A DNA stretch of 28,375 bases from contig JBBPZZ010000160.1 in the NCBI GenBank assembly GCA_038198445.1, forward strand, positions 1 through 28,375, written 5' to 3'. Numbering within the stretch: position 1 is the stretch's first letter; every line of letters begins with the position of its first letter. Origin of the DNA: JACDDK01 sp038198445 (lineage in GTDB: Bacteria; Actinomycetota; Rubrobacteria; Rubrobacterales; Rubrobacteraceae). The position numbers and the translations under genes are program-made. The notes beneath the pieces are model-generated. The model searched no databases, was not told where the DNA came from, and saw nothing but the letters and a program-made list of their open reading frames with translations. Below are positions 1-7,143 of the stretch, one piece after another.

Positions 1-1025
1 ACTATGGGTTTCGATAGTGCGACCATTCCGACGGAGGCGGGGACGACGATGAATACCATCGTCCGCAGGCCGAAGGAGAGGGTCTCGCGGTAGCCGTCGG
101 TGTCGCCGTTTGAGTAACGTTCGGAGAGCTCGGGGATGAGGGCGGTGCCGATGGCGACTACGAAGACGCCGTAGGGGAGGGTGAAGATCATGAACGCGTT
201 CCACAGGTTGGACGCGCCGCTGAAGCCCGACCCGAAGAGGTTGGCCGCCGCCTGAACGCCCACCGCCGAAGCCACGAAGAGGAGCATGGGACCGGCGAGC
301 CGGGCCGCGGGCAGGAGGGCCGGATGGCCGGAGACGAAACGCGGCCGGTAGCCGAGCCGCCACGCGGCGGGGAGCAGGACCAAGGACATCACCGCGACGC
401 CGAAAGTAGTGCCTCCGGCGAGCATGTAGATCGCGAGAGTCGGGCTCGCGTTGACGGTCAGGGCGTAGGCGGCGAAGGAGGCGATGACTATGAGGTTGTT
501 CAGGACGGGCGCGAAGGTTGGGAGGAAGAAGCGCCGGTGGGCGTTGAGGACGCCCATCGCAAGGGCGCCGACGCCGTAGAACAGAACCTGCACCGCGAAG
601 ACCCGGAACAGGAGCACCGCCAAGTCTCTCGTCTGCCGCGCTTCCTGGGCGGAGAAGCTGCTCGTCGGCTTCCAGTTCGTCGTCAGGTCCACGAGTGGTC
701 CGGCGAAGACGATCACCAGGACGACTACGAGGGCGAGGAACGGTAGGATCAGGGTGAGCAGGGCGTTGGTCAGGCGGCGGGCGTCTTCTTCACCGTGTTG
801 GGTCAGGCGCTCGACGAGCAGGGGGATGAAGATCGAGGAGAGCAGCCCGCCCATGAACAGCTCGTAGATCTGGTTCGGCAGCGTGTTGGAGACAGTGTAA
901 GACTCCGCCACGACCGTCCCCGTCCCGATAACCGCCGTCTGGACCACGGTGCGGCCGAAGCCCGTGATCCGCGAGAGGCCGGTCGCCGCGGACATGGACA
1001 GCACGGATCTCAGTATTGCGGCCAC
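1..1025 (-). CDS. murJ: Lipid II flippase MurJ/MviN, N-terminal part (cut by window edge)
   Basis: This is an integral membrane protein of the MOP flippase superfamily that moves lipid II across the cytoplasmic membrane for peptidoglycan synthesis. The frame stays open to the left edge, giving about 341 residues of a family usually above 500. The N-terminus reads like MurJ (SMSAATGLSRITGFGRT, then SNTLPNQIYELFMGGLLSSI). It is followed by several hydrophobic segments and the FFLPTFAPVLNNLIVI stretch typical of the family. The start is a GTG at 1023-1025, because an in-frame TAA lies only three codons upstream; no strong Shine-Dalgarno is visible. It lies 40 nt behind the stop of the sugar transporter on the same strand, so cotranscription is possible, though the two jobs are unrelated. 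The family call is firm; the start is less so. Confidence 0.88.
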   Translation of the reverse strand, partial: MAAILRSVLSMSAATGLSRITGFGRTVVQTAVIGTGTVVAESYTVSNTLPNQIYELFMGGLLSSIFIPLLVERLTQHGEEDARRLTNALLTLILPFLALVVVLVIVFAGPLVDLTTNWKPTSSFSAQEARQTRDLAVLLFRVFAVQVLFYGVGALAMGVLNAHRRFFLPTFAPVLNNLIVIASFAAYALTVNASPTLAIYMLAGGTTFGVAVMSLVLLPAAWRLGYRPRFVSGHPALLPAARLAGPMLLFVASAVGVQAAANLFGSGFSGASNLWNAFMIFTLPYGVFVVAIGTALIPELSERYSNGDTDGYRETLSFGLRTMVFIVVPASVGMVALSKPI

Positions 1026-1029
1026 GCCC

Positions 1030-1042
1030 GGATGTTACATCC
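1030..1042. repeat. Small palindrome before murJ start
   Basis: GGATGTTACATCC is a perfect 6-bp inverted repeat around one central base. It lies in the 40-nt gap between the transporter stop and the murJ GTG. It could be an operator half-site pair or simply chance; its only support is its symmetry and position. Confidence 0.35.
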
Positions 1043-1065
1043 AACCGGCCGGGCTTGCCGAGACC

Positions 1066-2460
1066 TTAGGAGGCGGCGGCCGCCCCCGATTCTCTCTCAC
1101 CGCGCAGGTCTTCTTCGATCTCCTCCAGGCTGCGGCCCTTTGTCTCGGGCACCACGAAGTAGACAAAGACAGCGGACACCACGCAGATCCCAGCGATGAT
1201 CCAGAACACGGCGGGCCGGCCTATGAGGGCCACGAGCGGGAGAAAAGCCTGGGCGACGATAAAGTTCGCCCCCCAGTTGCTCAGGGCGGAGACGCCGGTG
1301 CCGGCGCCGCGCACCTTGAGCGGGAAGATCTCCGGCAGCATGACCCAGAGCAGAGGCCCGAAGCTAACCGCGAACGAGGCTATATACAGCATCAAGGCCC
1401 CGAGCGTGATCCAGGATATTATCCCCGCGAAGCTGGACGTCAGGAAGGCCCAACCGAGGATCACCAACGAGACCGTCATGCCGGCGATACCGACCAGGAG
1501 CAGGGGCTTTCGCCCCACCCGGTCTATTATGAGGATGGCGACCACGGTCATCAGTACGTTCACTATCCCGATGCCGATGGTGGCGAGGATGGACGCCGAG
1601 TTCTGGAGCCCGGTTGACTTGATGATGGTGGGCGCGTAGTAGATGACGGTGTTGATGCCCACCAACTGCTGGAAGACGGCGAGCCCCACGCCCACCACGA
1701 GTATCGGCCGTACCCAGGGGGAGAGAAGCTCACCGACCCCTGCCTGCTGTTCCTCTTCTTCCTCTACCTGCCGGATCTCCTCCAGCTCATTGTCTACCTC
1801 TTCATCGGAACGGGTGCGCCTGAGCACCCGTCGCGCCTCTTCTTCCCGGTTCTTGCTGACGAGCCAGCGGGGGGTCTCCGGGAGGAAGTACATGCCGACG
1901 AACAGGATCACTGCCGGTACGAAAGCCAGGCCGAGCGGCCAGCGCCAGTCCTCGGCGGCGGCGAAAGCTCCGTTGACCAGGTAGGCGACGAGTATGCCTA
2001 TGGTGATCGCGAGCTGAAAGAGAGACGAGAGTGAGCCTCGAACATCGGTCGGGGCGGACTCGGAGATGTAAGACGGCACGAGCGCGGAGGCGGCCCCCAC
2101 ACCCAGACCCAGCACGATGCGGAACACGATGAGCGTTACCACGTTCGGGGACAGGGAGGCGCCGATAGCTCCTACCGCAAAGATGACCGCCGCGATGAGG
2201 ATGATCGTACGCCGACCAAGCCGGTCGGAGAGCGCCCCGCTGATGCCCGCCCCGGCCATCGCCCCGAGCAACAACGAACTGACGATAAAGCCCGTGAGGA
2301 ACGGGCTGAGGTTGAAATCCTGCCCGATAAATAACAGAGCCCCGGAGATAACCCCCGTGTCGTAGCCGAAGAGTAACCCTCCGAGCGCCGCGACGGACGC
2401 CACCACATACACAAAGCGCCTGTTACCCCCGGAGCCACTTGAGGACGCCGCCTGAGCCAT
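1066..2460 (-). CDS. MFS sugar porter (sugar:H+ symporter family)
   Basis: A 464-residue transporter of the sugar-porter branch of the major facilitator superfamily, probably a proton-coupled hexose or pentose symporter in the cytoplasmic membrane. Family signatures are present in order: GLLFGYDTGVISGALLFI in helix 1, DRLGRR in the first inter-helix loop, PETPRWL before the central cytoplasmic loop (acid-rich, EVEEEEEQQ), QQLVGINTVIYYAP in helix 7, RVGRKPLLL in the matching C-half loop, and PETKGRSLEEIE at the C-terminus. The length is usual for the family. The ATG is preceded by AGGAG with 6-nt spacing on the minus strand. It is divergent from the mannose-6-phosphate isomerase and sugar kinase genes, which suggests a hexose uptake and activation module. 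The exact sugar cannot be read from the sequence. Confidence 0.9.
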   Translation of the reverse strand: MAQAASSSGSGGNRRFVYVVASVAALGGLLFGYDTGVISGALLFIGQDFNLSPFLTGFIVSSLLLGAMAGAGISGALSDRLGRRTIILIAAVIFAVGAIGASLSPNVVTLIVFRIVLGLGVGAASALVPSYISESAPTDVRGSLSSLFQLAITIGILVAYLVNGAFAAAEDWRWPLGLAFVPAVILFVGMYFLPETPRWLVSKNREEEARRVLRRTRSDEEVDNELEEIRQVEEEEEQQAGVGELLSPWVRPILVVGVGLAVFQQLVGINTVIYYAPTIIKSTGLQNSASILATIGIGIVNVLMTVVAILIIDRVGRKPLLLVGIAGMTVSLVILGWAFLTSSFAGIISWITLGALMLYIASFAVSFGPLLWVMLPEIFPLKVRGAGTGVSALSNWGANFIVAQAFLPLVALIGRPAVFWIIAGICVVSAVFVYFVVPETKGRSLEEIEEDLRGERESGAAAAS

Positions 2461-2813
2461 AATTCTCTCCTCTCCCTACCAGCTATTCGAACGAGTTAGA
2501 GGACCCGTTCCTATACAGGTCGAATCCTAATACCTTGTAGAGCTACGCGCTAACCCGGCGGACTCACCTGTGTGAACGCTTCAAGGTAGCTCGTTTCCGC
2601 TATCGGCACGGTAGTGGATCCTCCTTCACGTCAAATAGGGAGTGGGTCCCTCCCTTCGTCCTGGAAAGAGTCCCCAATCACTGCAAGACGCCGAAAACAA
2701 TCAGCCTTCTGGTAGCCTGCCCGGTTTCACCGAACTTAAGGAGGCGCGGGCCAATGCAACAAGGGTAGAATACTCTTGGTGGAAGCCGGAAGGTGAGTTC
2801 GAGAGGGGAAGTC
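2461..2813. promoter_or_regulatory. Divergent intergenic region, sugar transporter / manA
   Basis: About 350 bases with no convincing gene separate the divergent transporter and isomerase genes. It must hold the transporter's leader and both promoters. The clearest hint is a TAGAAT -10-like hexamer at 2766-2771, about 43 nt before the proposed GTG start of manA, but no good -35 accompanies it. The open frames crossing this region lack family resemblance and start signals. Confidence 0.4.
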
Positions 2814-3881
2814 GTGGATGCCTACCCTATAAAGTTGACGTGTCACGTCCGCGCCTACGCCTTCGGGGAGCGTCTGATCCCGGAGATGCTCGGCAAGAAG
2901 GACTTGCCGGAAGGCACGATAGCGGAGACCTGGGAGATCAGCGACTACCGCGAAACAACCGGAGAGGTCCTGAACGGCGCCTACGCGGGACGCTCGCTCC
3001 ACGACCTCGTGACAGAGTACCCGGAAGAGTTGGTTGGCGCGGGCTGGCGCGGGCCGCATTTCCCGCTACTGGAGAAGTTCCTCGATGCTTCGCACATGCT
3101 TCCTGTCCATCTCCATCCCGACGACGAGACCGCCCGGCGCGCCCACGACGAGCCCCACGGCAAGACCGAGGCCTGGCACATACTCTGGGCCGCCGAGGAC
3201 GCCACGATACTCGCCGGCGTCAAGGACGGCTTGAGCCGTGAGGAGTTACACGACGCCTTCAGGAGGCGAGACTACGACGCCGTGATGTTTCGTCACGGGA
3301 TACAGGCTGGCGACACCATCTATGTGCCGGGCGGCATCATCCATTCCTTCGGGCCGGACGCTCTGGTCTTCGAGGTGCAGCAGACTTCGGACCTCGGCCA
3401 GTTCGTGATGCCCGAGGACCTCTATGGAAACCCTCTGGATGAAGCTACATGGGAGGCGAATATACAGGCTACCCTGGACGAGCTGAAGACGGACTACCAG
3501 CCGCGCCCGAACCCCGGCCTCGCCCTGGAAGACGGCCCGACCCGGCGCATCCTCTGCGCCGCGGGGCCGCACTTCGCCCTCGAACGCTGGACGCTCTCCG
3601 GTTTATACAGCGAGCCCCCGCACCCGGAGCGTTGCGCCACGCTCTCCAACGTCGGGGAGCCCGTGAAAGTGGAGTACGAGGGTGGAGTCGAGCGGCTCGG
3701 ACGCGGCGAGTCGTGTGTCCTGCCGGCCGCCATCGGGGAGGTGAAGCTGGCGCCCGAAGGTGGGGAAGCGAGCCTCATAGCTTGCTACGTCCCGGAGCTC
3801 GAACACGATGTTATAGCCCCTCTGCGGGAAGCCGGGTACGCGGACGAAGAGATACGGAGCCTGGGAGAGGTCGGCGTCTAG
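2814..3881 (+). CDS. manA: Mannose-6-phosphate isomerase, class I
   Basis: This cupin-fold zinc enzyme interconverts mannose 6-phosphate and fructose 6-phosphate. The metal-binding signatures are visible: HLHPDD, GKTEAWHI (the family's GKxE) and VPGGIIHSFG (the family's PxGxxHA region). The product is about 355 aa, in the range of short bacterial class I enzymes. The frame is open from a GTG at 2793, but that codon has a purine stretch directly abutting it. The GTG at 2814 has GAGAGGGGAAG about 5 nt upstream and the protein there begins VDAYPIKLTCH, so I prefer 2814. The sugar kinase starts 30 nt downstream, indicating one operon. The function fits a fructose/mannose entry module with the divergent transporter. 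Confidence 0.88.
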   Translation: MDAYPIKLTCHVRAYAFGERLIPEMLGKKDLPEGTIAETWEISDYRETTGEVLNGAYAGRSLHDLVTEYPEELVGAGWRGPHFPLLEKFLDASHMLPVHLHPDDETARRAHDEPHGKTEAWHILWAAEDATILAGVKDGLSREELHDAFRRRDYDAVMFRHGIQAGDTIYVPGGIIHSFGPDALVFEVQQTSDLGQFVMPEDLYGNPLDEATWEANIQATLDELKTDYQPRPNPGLALEDGPTRRILCAAGPHFALERWTLSGLYSEPPHPERCATLSNVGEPVKVEYEGGVERLGRGESCVLPAAIGEVKLAPEGGEASLIACYVPELEHDVIAPLREAGYADEEIRSLGEVGV

Positions 3882-3911
3882 GCGTTGTTCAGCTACGAGT
3901 AGGAGGATGCT

Positions 3912-4868
3912 TTGGGGAAGATAGTCACTTTTGGCGAAGTTGTCGCGGACATCTACCGGAACGAGGGTTCATCCCCGGTTGAGTTGCCTTTTATAGCCCG
4001 TCCCGGAGGAGCGCCGGCCAACGTGGCGGTCGCGGCGGCGAGGCTCGGGGCGGAGGCGGCGTTCGCCGGGGGAGTTGGGAAGGACCTGTTCGGTGACTTT
4101 ATCCTGCGGGCGCTCGAGTCCGAGGGCGTCGCCACGTCCGGGGTGAAACGGTTCGATCCACCGACGCGCACCTCGCTGGCCTTCGTGGAGATAGGGGAGG
4201 ACGGCGACCGGTCGTTTACTTTCTATCGCTCGGACCCGGCCTCCGACGAGTTGTTGTCGCCGGAAGACATCTCAAGAGAGTTGCTCACCGGCGCGGCGTT
4301 CGTCAACTTCGGGAGCATACCGCTCATCAAAGACCCAGTCCGGTCGGCGATACACCAGGTCGTGGAGATGGCGCGGGAGCTTGACGTGCCGGTAGCCTTC
4401 GACGTCAACTTGCGGGTGCACCTGTGGCCGAGTCTCGAAGTCGCCCGCGAGACCGTCGAGCCGTTGTTGGATCTCTCCACGATCGCGAAACTTGGGGATG
4501 ACGAACTGTCGCCGCTGCTCGGAACGGAGGATATCGAGGAGGCTGCTGGTGCGCTCCTCGACCGCAGTGTGTCTCTGGCCCTGATCAGTCGCGGAGAAGA
4601 AGGCGCTTTCTACGCGACGCCGCGGTTCAGCGGTAACGTACCGGCCTTCGAGGTGGAGTCCGTGGACCCGACCGGAGCGGGAGACGCTTTCCTCGCCGCC
4701 ACCCTGACACATCTCTCCGAAGGTCCGGCGGGCTCCTTCGATGAAGACCTTGTCCGCGAAGCCGTGAGACGCGGCGCGGCGGCCGGAGCCCTGGCCTGCA
4801 CGGACTTCGGCGCCATGCGCGCCCTGCCCACGAAAGAGGAGCTCGAAAGTTTCATGGCCGGTGGTTGA
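3912..4868 (+). CDS. PfkB-family carbohydrate kinase, probable fructokinase
   Basis: An ATP-dependent sugar kinase of the ribokinase/PfkB fold (318 aa). It has the N-terminal FGEVVADI strand, the substrate-binding RPGGAPANVAVAAARLG motif, GGVGKDLFG, and the C-terminal DPTGAGDAF motif with the catalytic Asp and anion hole. The GGAPANVA form and the SVDPTGAGDAFLA form are common in fructokinases. Proximity to mannose-6-phosphate isomerase and a hexose transporter supports fructose or mannose as substrate, but this is inference. The start is a TTG at 3912 with AGGAGG 5 nt upstream; the ATG at 3907 is in another frame. It is convergent with the NIF3 gene, with 6 nt between the stops. Confidence 0.85.
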   Translation: MGKIVTFGEVVADIYRNEGSSPVELPFIARPGGAPANVAVAAARLGAEAAFAGGVGKDLFGDFILRALESEGVATSGVKRFDPPTRTSLAFVEIGEDGDRSFTFYRSDPASDELLSPEDISRELLTGAAFVNFGSIPLIKDPVRSAIHQVVEMARELDVPVAFDVNLRVHLWPSLEVARETVEPLLDLSTIAKLGDDELSPLLGTEDIEEAAGALLDRSVSLALISRGEEGAFYATPRFSGNVPAFEVESVDPTGAGDAFLAATLTHLSEGPAGSFDEDLVREAVRRGAAAGALACTDFGAMRALPTKEELESFMAGG

Positions 4869-4874
4869 AGCCGT

Positions 4875-5966
4875 CTAACGCCTGACTCGGCTGACCTCGA
4901 CCGGCACGTCCACTATCTCCGCCAGCCGCCGGGCGAGCGGCGCCAGAGAGGGCAACTCCGTCCCGGCGTGACCGGCGTCTATCGCGGTGAGCCCGAGGGA
5001 CTCCGCGAGCAGCGCGTCGTGGTAGTCGAGGTCACCGGTGACGTAAGCCTCCGCTCCCGAAGCGGCGGCCTCCCGTATAAAAGAGCCGCCCGACCCCCCG
5101 AGAACCGCCACGCGCTCTATCCTGTCTCGTGTTTTTGGGTCCGCGACGAGACGCGCCGGGAAGTCGAGTGACCCCGAAATGTAATCCCGCAGCTCCTCCG
5201 GAGTCAGTGGAGCCGGCAGTCTGCCGGTGCGTCCATATCCGCAGCCCTCTGGATGTCCTTCCACGGGATAAATGTCCAGGGCGGCCTCTTCGTAAGGATG
5301 GGCCGAGGCCGCCGCGGCCACGGCGCGCTTCGCCGCGTGAGCCGGGACGAGGGTCTCCAGCCGGACCTCCTGGACTTTCTCTAGCCGTCCCTTCTCTCCG
5401 AGATACGGGTCCGTAGCCTCTCCTCCGAGGAAGGTGCCGGTTCCTGGTGTTCGAAATGTGCAGCGCGTGTACCCTCCGATAACGCCCGCGCCCGCCTCCG
5501 CCAGGGCGTCCGCGACCGACTCGGCGTTCTCCTCGGGGACGAAGACCACCAGCTTCCGGAGCCCGCCTCGCGGTACGACGGTCTCCAGCGGTCCCTGGAG
5601 TTCCAGGGCCTCCGCAAGCGCCACGGAGACGCCGTCCGGGGCGGCGTCGTAGTTCGTGTGGGCCGCGTAGACGGCGAGCCTGTTCCGAAGGGCACGGGTC
5701 ACCAGGTTACCGGGATAAGACGAAACATCCACCCGGTGAAGAGGGGTAAAGATCAAAGGATGATGAAAGAGTAGAAAGTCCGCGCCCTTTTCCTCCGCCT
5801 CCTCGAAGACCTCTGGAAGAGGCGTGAGCGCGACCAGGATCCGGTTGACCTCGGAAGCGGGATCTCCAACCTGCAGCCCGCAATTGTCCCACTCCTCCGC
5901 GAGGGCGGCGGGGGCTATATGCTCCATCGCTTCCATTATCCCGGCTACGCGCGTCACGACCCGCAT
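4875..5966 (-). CDS. NIF3 / YbgI-family dinuclear metal protein
   Basis: A member of the widespread NIF3 (DUF34) family, which forms toroidal hexamers with a dinuclear metal site; databases often call it 'GTP cyclohydrolase 1 type 2 homolog', but the physiological role is unsettled. Visible signatures are LAEEWDNCGLQVGD near the N-terminus, the metal-site FHHPL, AHTNYDAAPDGV, and the C-terminal GDLDYHDALLAESLG and DAGHAGTE. At 363 aa it is the long form, with a roughly 100-residue PII/CutA-like insert between the two halves (about 125-235). The ATG abuts the divergent membrane protein gene, so the two share a regulatory region that overlaps coding sequence. Confidence 0.88.
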   Translation of the reverse strand: MRVVTRVAGIMEAMEHIAPAALAEEWDNCGLQVGDPASEVNRILVALTPLPEVFEEAEEKGADFLLFHHPLIFTPLHRVDVSSYPGNLVTRALRNRLAVYAAHTNYDAAPDGVSVALAEALELQGPLETVVPRGGLRKLVVFVPEENAESVADALAEAGAGVIGGYTRCTFRTPGTGTFLGGEATDPYLGEKGRLEKVQEVRLETLVPAHAAKRAVAAAASAHPYEEAALDIYPVEGHPEGCGYGRTGRLPAPLTPEELRDYISGSLDFPARLVADPKTRDRIERVAVLGGSGGSFIREAAASGAEAYVTGDLDYHDALLAESLGLTAIDAGHAGTELPSLAPLARRLAEIVDVPVEVSRVRR

Positions 5967-5983
5967 TGTACAATCCCCGGACC

Positions 5984-6559
5984 TTGAGCCCCGCCAGGAT
6001 AGCCGAACTCATCTCCGCCGCGACCCGTCTGCCGCTACTCGCCGTGCCGCTTTTTCTCGTCGTCGGCGTGGCGGTCGCCGGTGCGTCGGGTCTTCTATGG
6101 GCGACCCTGTGTATCCTGCTGACCAGCGGGCTCTCGTTCCTCTACCTCCTGTACCTGACGCGCTCTGGCAAAGTCCGCGACCCTCGCAGCATCCCGCAGT
6201 CCGAGCGCGTTAGACCCTTGCAGGTCGTCGCGGCCCTGCACATCGCGGCCTTCCTGATCGTCACCGCACTCGCCGCGCCCGCCGAATTGCGGGCCGTGCT
6301 TCTCTCCTACGCCATCGCCACGGTCCTCTTCGCCCTGCTCACACCCTTCACGAACCTCTCCCTGCACGCCGCCGGCGTCTCCGGTGCCGCAGTCTGTCTC
6401 ATCTCCGTCTTCGGAGGATGGGGCGCTGTTGCAATAGTTCTCGTGCCGCCCGTACTCTGGGCGCGGACGGTCCTAAACAAACACACGCCACTAGAGCTGG
6501 CGCTAGGCGTGTTGGCTGGCGGGGGAGGAACCGCGCTCGCTTTCCAGTTACTCGGCTAG
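5984..6559 (+). CDS. PAP2-like integral membrane protein
   Basis: A hydrophobic protein of about 191 aa with around six predicted membrane segments. Two pieces recall the PAP2 phosphatase core, namely SLHAAGVSGAA (compare the PSGH region) and a C-terminal HTPLELALGVLAG. The full K-x6-RP and SR-x5-H motifs are not evident, so catalysis is doubtful. The frame opens at a TTG at 5966 that would touch the divergent NIF3 start. A TACAAT -10-like hexamer at 5969-5974 would place a transcript start just before the TTG at 5984, so I favour a leaderless start there with low certainty. No Shine-Dalgarno is seen for either. It ends 16 nt before the convergent tRNA gene. Confidence 0.6.
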   Translation: MSPARIAELISAATRLPLLAVPLFLVVGVAVAGASGLLWATLCILLTSGLSFLYLLYLTRSGKVRDPRSIPQSERVRPLQVVAALHIAAFLIVTALAAPAELRAVLLSYAIATVLFALLTPFTNLSLHAAGVSGAAVCLISVFGGWGAVAIVLVPPVLWARTVLNKHTPLELALGVLAGGGGTALAFQLLG

Positions 6560-6575
6560 CTGAGTGCTCCAAGAG

Positions 6576-6648
6576 TGGACCCGACGAGACTCGAACTCGT
6601 GACCTCCGCCATGCGAGGGCGGCGCTCTCCCAACTGAGCTACGGGCCC
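6576..6648 (-). tRNA. tRNA-Ala (anticodon CGC)
   Basis: A complete 73-nt cloverleaf on the minus strand. The acceptor GGGCCCG pairs with CGGGTCC through a G3:U70 wobble, the identity element of alanine tRNA. The D arm is AGCTCAGTTGGGAGAGC. The anticodon stem CCGCC/GGCGG encloses CTCGCAT with anticodon CGC (codon GCG). The T arm carries GTTCGAG. The 3' CCA is not encoded. Reading frames across it that give GFEP- or ETRTRD-type peptides are artefacts. Confidence 0.95.
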
Positions 6649-6662
6649 AAAAGACCTTTGCA

Positions 6663-6690
6663 ATCCTAGCAGTCAGCGTCCGAAATGCAA
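6663..6690 (-). promoter_or_regulatory. Promoter of tRNA-Ala
   Basis: On the minus strand TTGCAT (6690-6685) and TAGGAT (6668-6663) are separated by 16 nt. The -10 is preceded by TGC, an extended -10 element. The expected transcript start is about 8 nt before the mature tRNA 5' end at 6648. Confidence 0.55.
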
Positions 6691-6719
6691 GACAAACGCT
6701 GGGGTCAATAAGAGTTTCG

Positions 6720-6961
6720 GACGTGGGGCCGTTGGTCTCCGCCGAGCACTTCGAGCGCGTACTAGAGCATATGGACTCGGGCCAGAAAGAGGGCGTGCTT
6801 GGAGAGTTAAAGAAGGGCTGCTTCGCGTCGTTGACCATCTTCGACGGGGGTGGAGAGCGGCACGCGTACCGCGCGGGGGAGATCTTCGGCCCGGTGCTCC
6901 TCGTTTTTTGTCCTCGGATGAGGAAGAGGCCGCCAGGTTGGCCAATGCCACCTACTACTAA
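6720..6961 (+). pseudogene. Aldehyde dehydrogenase fragment, frameshifted
   Basis: The reading frame from 6720 gives DVGPLVSAEHFERVLEHMDS and then GEIFGPVLLVF, both classic C-terminal-half aldehyde dehydrogenase motifs. Directly after a run of six T's the reading shifts: SSDEEEAARLANATYY continues the family's pattern in the +2 frame and then meets TAA at 6959. Adding one T to the tract would give an uninterrupted GPVLLVFLSSDEEE. So this is a relic covering about 80 of roughly 490 residues, with the N-terminal catalytic half gone and nothing recognisable after the stop. It sits between the tRNA and the betaine transporter and may be what remains of an older betaine aldehyde dehydrogenase gene. 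Confidence 0.8.
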
Positions 6962-7067
6962 TCCCGGAAACATCCGACGAAACGAGCGGGGTACCGGCCG
7001 AGAAGCTCCGCTACGGAGGCCGACATGGGAGAAGGTTGGTACACGACTTGAATCGGGTTGCACTATG

Positions 7068-7085
7068 CGTTACCGTTTCGTAACG
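7068..7085. promoter_or_regulatory. Inverted repeat upstream of BCCT transporter
   Basis: CGTTAC-CGTTTC-GTAACG is a perfect 6-bp inverted repeat with a 6-nt spacer, 59 nt upstream of the transporter ATG. A TTGCAC -35-like element (7058-7063) starts just before it. The position suits an operator, but the binding protein is unknown. Confidence 0.4.
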
Positions 7086-7143
7086 ACTAATGCGAAATGG
7101 TATCGTGAACTGAAGACCACGAAGCGAAAGGGGACAAACGGCC

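Noticed and set aside
6418..6669. Frame containing DETRTRDLRHARAALSQLSYGP
   Set aside because: This peptide comes from translating the antisense strand of tRNA-Ala.
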